Assembly (NCBI GenBank): GCA_019449655.1
Contig: JAHQXD010000002.1
Location: 727,843 to 791,842, forward strand
Length of the DNA stretch: 64,000 bases
Reading direction: 5' to 3'
Source of the DNA: Ferrigenium straubiae
GTDB taxonomy: Bacteria; Pseudomonadota; Gammaproteobacteria; Burkholderiales; Gallionellaceae
Within the stretch, counting starts at the first letter, position 1, and each line of letters starts with the position of its first letter. Made by a program: the position numbers and the translations under genes. The notes under the pieces are model-generated. The model searched no databases, had not been told where the DNA came from, and was given only the letters and a program-made list of their open reading frames with translations. Shown one piece after another: positions 58,119 to 64,000 of this stretch.

Positions 58119-59960
58119 TCAGCCCCTTCCCTTGCTGTCGATACGCGGCACGGCGGACAACAGGGTTTGTGTGTAAGGATGGTTGGGCGCGCGCAATACC
58201 TCTTCCGCAGTGCCGCGTTCGACAATGCGCCCCTGGTACATCACGCACACTTCATGCGCGAGGTATTCCACCACCGCGAGGTTGTGCGTGATGAACAGGT
58301 AACTCAGGTTCAATTCCCGTTGCAGCGCTTTCAGCAGGTTCAGGATTTGCGCTTGCACCGATACATCCAGCGCGCTGGTCGGTTCGTCGCAGATCAGCAG
58401 TTGCGGCGATACGGCCAGCGCGCGTGCGATCGCGATGCGTTGTCGCTGCCCGCCGGAGAACTCATGCGGATAGCGCCACTTGGCGTTGTGCGCCAGGCCG
58501 ACCTGGTCGAGCAGGGTGTCGATATGCGTCTGGCGCGCCGCGCTGTCGCCTCCGATGCTCAGTGCGGCCATGCCCTCTTCGAGAATTTCCGCGACGCGCA
58601 TCTTCGGGTTCAGCGAGGCGTAAGGATCCTGGAACACCATCTGCATCGCCGCACGCCGCGCGCGCAATTCGCGCCCCACAAGTCCGGTCAGCTCGCGCCC
58701 GGCAAACTGCACGCTGCCCGCCGTGGGCGGAATCAATTGCAGCACGGCCTTGCCCAGCGTGGTCTTGCCGCAGCCGGATTCGCCGACCAGCGCCAGCGTG
58801 CGCCCCTGTGGAATCGCCAGCGACACGCCGTCTACCGCCTTCACCTGCCCGACTGCGCGCTGCAGGATGCCTTTGCGGATGGGGAAATAGACTTGCAGGT
58901 TTTCGACCTGCAAGAGAGAAGGGGTAGAGCCGTGAAGGGAGAAGGGGGAAGAGGGAAGGGTAGATGGCGCTTCTGGTTTTTCCCCTTCTCCCTTCTCTCT
59001 TTTCCCTTCTCCATAAAGATGGCACCTCACCCCCTGTCCATCCCCAACCGCAGTCCAGCCCGGTGTCTGTTCGCTGCACAACGTCCACGCCTTGTTGCAG
59101 CGCGGTGCAAAGCGGCAGCCCTGCGAGATGCTGCCCGGCGGGGGTACGCTGCCGGGAATGGCGGCCAGCGCTTCTCCGCGCCGCGCCGCATCGGGCAGGG
59201 CGGCGAACAATTGTTGTGTGTAGGGATGCAGCGGCTGGGCAAACAACTGCGCGCGGCTGGCCTGCTCGACGATCTGCCCGGCATACATCACCCCGACCCG
59301 GTGCGCCATTTCCGCCACCACGCCGAGATCGTGGGTGATCAGCAGCAGCGACATGCCGCAGGCGTCCTGTGTGTCGCGCAGCAGTTGCAGCACCTGCGCC
59401 TGAATCGTCACGTCCAGCGCGGTGGTCGGCTCGTCGGCAATCAGCAGTTTTGGCTGTCCGGCCAGCGCCATCGCGATCATCACGCGCTGTTTCATCCCGC
59501 CGGAAAACTGGAAGGGATATTCGTGCAAACGGCGCGGAGCATCGGGGATGCCGACCTGTTGCAGCAGGTCGATGCAGCGTGCCTCTGCCGCCGCGCCATG
59601 CAGATTCTGATGCAGAGCCAGCGCCTCGGCGATCTGCTGCCCGACTGCCAGCACCGGGTTCAGGCTTAAGCCTGGCTCCTGGAAAATCATCGCCATCGTG
59701 CCGCCGCGTACCTCGCGCATTTCGCGCTCGCGCAGTTGCGTCAGTTCGACGCCATCGAGCTGCACCGAACCGCCCGCATGCGCCACGCCATCCGGCAACA
59801 GGCGCAGCAGCGACAGCGCGGTCATGGACTTGCCGCAGCCCGATTCGCCGAGCAGCGCAAAGGTTTCGCCCGCAGCAATCTTGAACGAGATGCCGTCCAC
59901 GATGCGCGCACCGTTGCGTAGTTGAGTCACCAAGCCGGAGACGCTGAGGATATCGCCCAT
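58119..59960 (-). CDS. yejF: Dual-ATPase ABC transporter subunit (YejF type) with repeat in linker
   Basis: A 613-residue protein with two ABC cassettes. First (about 1-260): LLGESGCGKSMTALSL, FSGGMKQRVMIAMALAGQPKLLIADEPTTALD. Second (about 350-613): LVGESGCGKTTLGKAVL, FSGGQRQRIAIARALAVSPQLLICDEPTSALD. Both have oligopeptide-type C-terminal segments. The linker (about 317-343, GEGKREKGEGEKPE... to SPFSLHGS) is encoded by a purine-rich inverted repeat. The start overlaps the yejE stop. Drives peptide/nickel-type uptake across the inner membrane. Confidence 0.92.
   Translation of the reverse strand: MGDILSVSGLVTQLRNGARIVDGISFKIAAGETFALLGESGCGKSMTALSLLRLLPDGVAHAGGSVQLDGVELTQLREREMREVRGGTMAMIFQEPGLSLNPVLAVGQQIAEALALHQNLHGAAAEARCIDLLQQVGIPDAPRRLHEYPFQFSGGMKQRVMIAMALAGQPKLLIADEPTTALDVTIQAQVLQLLRDTQDACGMSLLLITHDLGVVAEMAHRVGVMYAGQIVEQASRAQLFAQPLHPYTQQLFAALPDAARRGEALAAIPGSVPPPGSISQGCRFAPRCNKAWTLCSEQTPGWTAVGDGQGVRCHLYGEGKREKGEGEKPEAPSTLPSSPFSLHGSTPSLLQVENLQVYFPIRKGILQRAVGQVKAVDGVSLAIPQGRTLALVGESGCGKTTLGKAVLQLIPPTAGSVQFAGRELTGLVGRELRARRAAMQMVFQDPYASLNPKMRVAEILEEGMAALSIGGDSAARQTHIDTLLDQVGLAHNAKWRYPHEFSGGQRQRIAIARALAVSPQLLICDEPTSALDVSVQAQILNLLKALQRELNLSYLFITHNLAVVEYLAHEVCVMYQGRIVERGTAEEVLRAPNHPYTQTLLSAVPRIDSKGRG
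58934..59012. repeat. Purine/pyrimidine inverted repeat in the yejF linker
   Basis: gaagggagaagggggaagag and tccccttctcccttctctct arms separated by about 20 bases. In frame with yejF. Confidence 0.7.
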
Positions 59961-61327
59961 TACGCCGCAGCCTCCGTCCGGCTCAGGCGCGGGTCGAACG
60001 CGTCGCGCACCGCGTCGGCAAACAGGTTGGCTGCGAGCACCAGCACCAGCATGAAGCCGAAGGCTGCCGTCAGCGCCCACCACACCATCGGTTCGCGCGC
60101 CATTTCCAGCCGCGCGGCGTTGATCATCGTGCCGAAGCTGATCATCGACGGATCGACGCCGACGCCGACATAGGATAGCACCGCCTCGGCCAGCACCAGC
60201 GCGCTGAAATCCATCACCAGCGCGATCAGCACAATATGCATCACGTTCGGCACGATGTGGCGCATGAGGATGCGCATGGAAGATACGCCGAAGGACTGCG
60301 CCGCCTGGATGTATTCCAGCTCACGCAGCTTGAGCGTCTCGCCGCGCAGCAGGCGGCATAGCCCGGTCCAGCTCGTGACGCCGAGGATCAGGCACAGGAA
60401 CACCAAGCGCAGGTCGGCACGCGACGCGGAGGTATCGAACCACTCCGGGTGAGTGTCGATGGTGACCTGCATCATCAGCACCGCCGCCGCGATCAGCAGC
60501 ACGCTCGGAATCGAACTCAGCACGGTGTAGACATACTGGATGACGTCGTCCACCCAGCCGCGGAAATAGCCTGCTGCGATGCCGAGCAGCAGCGCCAGCG
60601 GCAGCGTGACCAGCGTGGTCACCGTGCCGATGATCAGCCCGGTGCGGATGCTCTTCAGCGACAGGTAGAGCACATCCTGTCCGACTTTGTCGGTACCGAG
60701 CACGTGGTAGGCGGAGGCCAAGCTGACAACGGTGCCGACCAGGGTGGCGAGAATCAGCGTTGCGACCAGCATGGGGCGCAGCGGCAAGCCGCGTTGCGCC
60801 AGCCATCGCCGGCCGGTCAGCGCAATCAGCAGCCCCGCCAGAAACCCGCCCAGCGCACCCAGCAGGGCGCGCTTCAGCATGTTGCCGCCGCGCTGCGCTG
60901 CATCGGCCAGGTGTGCGCCGCCGTATTTCAGGCGCGGATAGTCGCGCAGCACGTTGCCCTGTGCGTCAGTCACGCTCTCCTTGGCATGCAGCGTCAGCGC
61001 GAAAGGCGCGGAATAGGTCTTTTCGGTCCGCGTGCGCAGTGGCTCGACCAGCTTGTCGAACACGCTCAGTACCTCCGGCGAATACACTTTCTCGCCGCCA
61101 TTGCTTTGCGGCAGCGCGGCACGGTAATGCAGGGTATCCAGCAATCCGACCAGCAGGAATAGCGACAGCACCAGCAGCGACACCATCGCCGTGGCACTTT
61201 GTGCGACGCGCCGCCACGGCAGCAGCAGATGCTCGCGTCGGCGCACATACCAGGCCGTCGCGATACCCGCTGCCAGCAGCAGGAATACCAGCGCGTCGCT
61301 CCATAGGATGACCGGTATGAAGCTCAT
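59960..61327 (-). CDS. yejE: ABC transporter permease (YejE type) with long N-terminal extension
   Basis: A 455-residue permease, about 110 longer than E. coli YejE. Two N-terminal membrane segments and a periplasmic part (about 75-140) precede the DppC-like core with GTDKVGQDVLYLSLKSIRTGLIIG and the ATPase-contact loop EYIQAAQSFGVSSMRILMRHIVPN. Stop overlaps yejF; start overlaps the yejB stop by four bases. Confidence 0.9.
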   Translation of the reverse strand: MSFIPVILWSDALVFLLLAAGIATAWYVRRREHLLLPWRRVAQSATAMVSLLVLSLFLLVGLLDTLHYRAALPQSNGGEKVYSPEVLSVFDKLVEPLRTRTEKTYSAPFALTLHAKESVTDAQGNVLRDYPRLKYGGAHLADAAQRGGNMLKRALLGALGGFLAGLLIALTGRRWLAQRGLPLRPMLVATLILATLVGTVVSLASAYHVLGTDKVGQDVLYLSLKSIRTGLIIGTVTTLVTLPLALLLGIAAGYFRGWVDDVIQYVYTVLSSIPSVLLIAAAVLMMQVTIDTHPEWFDTSASRADLRLVFLCLILGVTSWTGLCRLLRGETLKLRELEYIQAAQSFGVSSMRILMRHIVPNVMHIVLIALVMDFSALVLAEAVLSYVGVGVDPSMISFGTMINAARLEMAREPMVWWALTAAFGFMLVLVLAANLFADAVRDAFDPRLSRTEAAA

Positions 61328-62301
61328 TGCAATCTCACCCTCGGATCAACTATGGTGTAGGAAATGTCGGTGAGGATCAGCCCCGCGATATACAGCGCCG
61401 AGCCGAGGAATACCATTGCGCGCACTACGGAAAAATCCTGCGCGTTGATCGCGTCGATGGTGTAGCTGCCGAGGCCGGGAATGCCGAAGAACGATTCGGT
61501 GAGCAGGCTGCCCATGAACAGCAGCGGGATCACCACGACCACGCCGGTGAGGATCGGGATCATCGCGTTCTTCAGTACATGGCGGAACAGCACGCGCAGC
61601 TCGGATAGGCCCTTGGCACGCGCGGTGCGCACGTAGTCCTTACCGATTTCTTCGAGGAAGATGGTGCGGTACCAGCGGCTGCTGGAGCCGATGCCGCTGA
61701 CCACGCCGATGAGGATGGGTAGCACCACGAACTTGAAGCTGTCGGCTCCGCCCGCATAGCCGGAAATCGGTACGAGGTGCCAGAGCTTGCTCACGACGAA
61801 CTGCCCGCCGATGATATAGAACAGGCCGGAGATGGACATCAGCAGTACGCACAGCGACACGCCCGCGATGTCCAGCGCGGTGGCGCGGAACAGCGTCATC
61901 AGCAGCGCAAAACTGACATAGACGACGAGCCCGATGAGGAAGGTCGGCAGCGCGATCGCCAGGCTCGGCATCATGCGTGTCTGGATTTCCCGTGAAATGC
62001 TGCGCCCGTCGTCGGAGTAACCGAAGTCGAAGGCGAACATGCTGGCGGACTTCTGCCAGAAAATCGTGTCGGTGGCTTTGCCCGCGCCGCTCGCGGTGCT
62101 ATTCAGGAACAGCGGCTTGTCGTAACCGCGCTGTTGCTTCCATTTTTCGATCGCCTCGGGTGTGACGCGCTTGATCCCGAGTTGCATGCGCGCCATGTCG
62201 TCCGGGGTGTTCACCACGAAGAACAGCGCAAAGGTGAGCAGGTTTACCCCGATCAGGATCGGCACGGCATACAGGATGCGGCGCAGCAGGTAGGCAAGCA
62301 T
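61324..62301 (-). CDS. yejB: ABC transporter permease (YejB type)
   Basis: A 325-residue DppB-like permease: MLAYLLRRILYAVPILIGVNLLTFALFF start, a periplasmic segment, and EAA-type loop YVRTARAKGLSELRVLFRHVLKNAMIPILTG. ATG at 62301 begins the conserved part. First gene of the yejBEF operon; no yejA-type binding-protein gene precedes it here. Confidence 0.92.
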   Translation of the reverse strand: MLAYLLRRILYAVPILIGVNLLTFALFFVVNTPDDMARMQLGIKRVTPEAIEKWKQQRGYDKPLFLNSTASGAGKATDTIFWQKSASMFAFDFGYSDDGRSISREIQTRMMPSLAIALPTFLIGLVVYVSFALLMTLFRATALDIAGVSLCVLLMSISGLFYIIGGQFVVSKLWHLVPISGYAGGADSFKFVVLPILIGVVSGIGSSSRWYRTIFLEEIGKDYVRTARAKGLSELRVLFRHVLKNAMIPILTGVVVVIPLLFMGSLLTESFFGIPGLGSYTIDAINAQDFSVVRAMVFLGSALYIAGLILTDISYTIVDPRVRLQ

Positions 62302-62442
62302 CGGGTTTCTATGGGCGGGTGGGTAACGGTTGCGCGAATTATAGGGCAATATCCCGTTAAAAGCCGGTATCAAGGTTGACCAAAATGCCGCCAACCTTTA
62401 TCTTACGCGGTTCTTTTTGGCTTAAATCTCAGGGTGTTTGTG

Positions 62443-64000
62443 ATGGAGTTGACCGGCGCGGAGATACTTATCCGCTGTTTGCAGGAGGAGCAGGTCGAAT
62501 ATGTGTTTGGCTATCCCGGCGGGGCGGTGTTGTTCATTTATGACGAGCTGTTCAAGCAGGACAAGGTCAAGCATGTGCTGGTGCGCCACGAGCAGGCTGC
62601 GGTGCACGCGGCCGACGGCTATGCGCGCTCTTCCGATAAGGTGGGCGTGGCGCTCGTCACCTCCGGGCCGGGGCTGACCAATGCCGTGACCGGTATCGCC
62701 ACTGCCTACATGGATTCCACGCCGATGGTCGTCATCAGCGGCCAGGTTCCGACCGGCGCGATCGGCGAGGATGCCTTCCAGGAAGTCGATGCGGTGGGCA
62801 TCACCCGTCCCTGCGTGAAGCACAACTTCCTGGTCAAGGACGTGAAGGACATCGCCTCGACCATCAAGAAGGCGTTTTACCTCGCCAAGTCGGGGCGTCC
62901 CGGCCCGGTGCTGGTGGATATCCCCAAGGATGTGTCCAACCACAGGACCACCTTTGAATACCCGGCCAGCGTAAACATCCGCTCCTATCATCCGGCAGGG
63001 AAGGGCGACAGCGGCCAGATCAGGCACGCCGCGCAGATGCTGCTGGAAGCCAAGCGCCCGATGATCTATGCGGGCGGCGGCGTGGTGCTGTCCGATGCCT
63101 CCGCGCAACTAACCGACCTGGTGCGCTTGCTGGACTTCCCATGTACCAACACGCTGATGGGACTCGGCGGTTTCCCGGCCAGCGACAAGCACTTCGTCGG
63201 CATGCTTGGCATGCACGGCACCTATGAAGCGAACATGGCGATGCAGCATTGCGACGTGCTGCTGGCGGTCGGCGCGCGCTTCGACGACCGCGTGATCGGC
63301 AACGTCGAACACTTTGCCGAAGTGCCGCGCAAGATCATCCACATCGACATCGATCCCTCCTCGATCGCCAAGCGCGTCAAGGTGGATCTGCCCATCGTCG
63401 GCGATGTGAAGCTGGTGCTCGATGAGTTGCTGGATGTGCTGCGCGGCAGCAGGCAAAAAACCGATGCCGCGGCTGTTGCCGCGTGGTGGAAGCAGGTGGA
63501 CGAATGGCGCGCCGTGGGCGGCAGAATGCGCTACAAGAATTCCACCGAAATCATCAAGCCGCAATTCGTCATCGAGAAGCTGCATGAGATTACCGGCGGT
63601 GATGCGTTCATTACAACCGACGTCGGGCAGCACCAGATGTGGACGGCGCAGTATTATAAGTTCGACAAGCCGCGCCACTGGGTCACTTCCGGCGGCCTGG
63701 GCACGATGGGTTTCGGCCTGCCGGCGGCGATGGGCGTGCAGATGGTCAACCCCGGCGCGACGGTGGCCTGCGTGACGGGCGAGGGCAGCATCCAGATGAA
63801 CATCCAGGAACTGTCCACCTGCAAGCAATTCCACCTGCCAATCAAGATTATCGCGCTCAATAACGGCTATCTGGGCATGGTGCGGCAGTGGCAGGAGTTT
63901 TTCCACGGCAACCGCTATTCCGAGACCTACATGAATGCACTGCCGGATTTCGTCAAACTGGCCGAGGCGTACGGCCATGTCGGGATGCGCATCGAGAAGC
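62443..64000 (+). CDS. ilvB: Acetolactate synthase large subunit (3' end outside window)
   Basis: 519 codons visible, cut by the right edge. TPP-dependent enzyme of branched-chain amino-acid synthesis: MELTGAEILIRCLQEEQVEYVFGYPGGAVL, catalytic Glu in RHEQAAVHAADGYAR, SGPGLTNAVTGIATAYMDSTP, FQEVDAVGITRPCVKHNFLV and the TPP/metal motif CVTGEGSIQMNIQELSTC. ATG at 62443. Divergent from yejB. The gene name could equally be ilvI. Confidence 0.94.
   Translation, partial: MELTGAEILIRCLQEEQVEYVFGYPGGAVLFIYDELFKQDKVKHVLVRHEQAAVHAADGYARSSDKVGVALVTSGPGLTNAVTGIATAYMDSTPMVVISGQVPTGAIGEDAFQEVDAVGITRPCVKHNFLVKDVKDIASTIKKAFYLAKSGRPGPVLVDIPKDVSNHRTTFEYPASVNIRSYHPAGKGDSGQIRHAAQMLLEAKRPMIYAGGGVVLSDASAQLTDLVRLLDFPCTNTLMGLGGFPASDKHFVGMLGMHGTYEANMAMQHCDVLLAVGARFDDRVIGNVEHFAEVPRKIIHIDIDPSSIAKRVKVDLPIVGDVKLVLDELLDVLRGSRQKTDAAAVAAWWKQVDEWRAVGGRMRYKNSTEIIKPQFVIEKLHEITGGDAFITTDVGQHQMWTAQYYKFDKPRHWVTSGGLGTMGFGLPAAMGVQMVNPGATVACVTGEGSIQMNIQELSTCKQFHLPIKIIALNNGYLGMVRQWQEFFHGNRYSETYMNALPDFVKLAEAYGHVGMRIEK

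Overview
The window reads as the chromosome of a GC-rich betaproteobacterium. The gene neighbourhoods (orn / M48 protease / phhB / rsgA; hrcA-hemH-murI; yciB-yciI-ppiC; phoH-msrB; stand-alone purL) and the protein sequences suggest the Nitrosomonadales (Gallionellaceae/Sideroxydans-like), but this is inference from family resemblance, not a database match. No rRNA, tRNA or CRISPR array was seen.

Layout. 1-5.6 kb: the start of a YeeE/YedE-type transporter, then a leftward signalling operon (hybrid sensor kinase, REC-HD-GYP protein with a degenerate catalytic site, twin-REC protein). 6-17.5 kb: srkA, a Rossmann-PAS-GGDEF protein, rsgA, phhB, an M48 protease, orn, a Ser/Thr kinase-HDOD-GAF protein, and murI, a tautomerase, hemH and hrcA. 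17.6-19.4 kb: rnk and a GGDEF protein that starts with TTG behind a large predicted RNA stem structure.

19.7-34.4 kb looks like an accessory stress/redox island. First comes a compact redox cassette: an exported SnoaL-like protein, two small Rieske proteins, a glutaredoxin, a ferredoxin:thioredoxin reductase catalytic subunit, an FMN reductase and two short-chain dehydrogenases. Then comes an ion/thiol block: a CorC-type protein, a cation/proton antiporter, a YbdK-type carboxylate-amine ligase, a YbaL/Kef-type K+/H+ antiporter, a P2-type Ca2+ ATPase, UspA and a DUF3124 protein. The island is bounded by a 210-bp near-identical copy of part of hrcA (about 98% by hand count) and is crossed by short duplicated gene ends, so it looks like a mosaic assembled by recombination. 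A truncated catalase-like gene marks the right junction.

35-64 kb is mostly core: a DinG/YoaA helicase, a REP-associated transposase between inverted REP hairpins, a YaiI protein, nnrD, purL, an AT-rich orphan gene, a hydrolase and membrane-protein pair, ppiC, yciI, yciB, msrB, phoH, a receiver-CheC-GGDEF operon, acs, mltD, the yqjK/yqjE/DUF883 trio, a Yej-type peptide ABC transporter and the start of ilvB.

Two themes run through the window. One is dense signalling: three GGDEF proteins, a degenerate HD-GYP protein, several receivers, a Ser/Thr kinase and a CheC phosphatase. The other is dispersed palindromic repeats, several sitting in frame inside conserved enzymes (three in purL, one in nnrD, one in the yejF linker).
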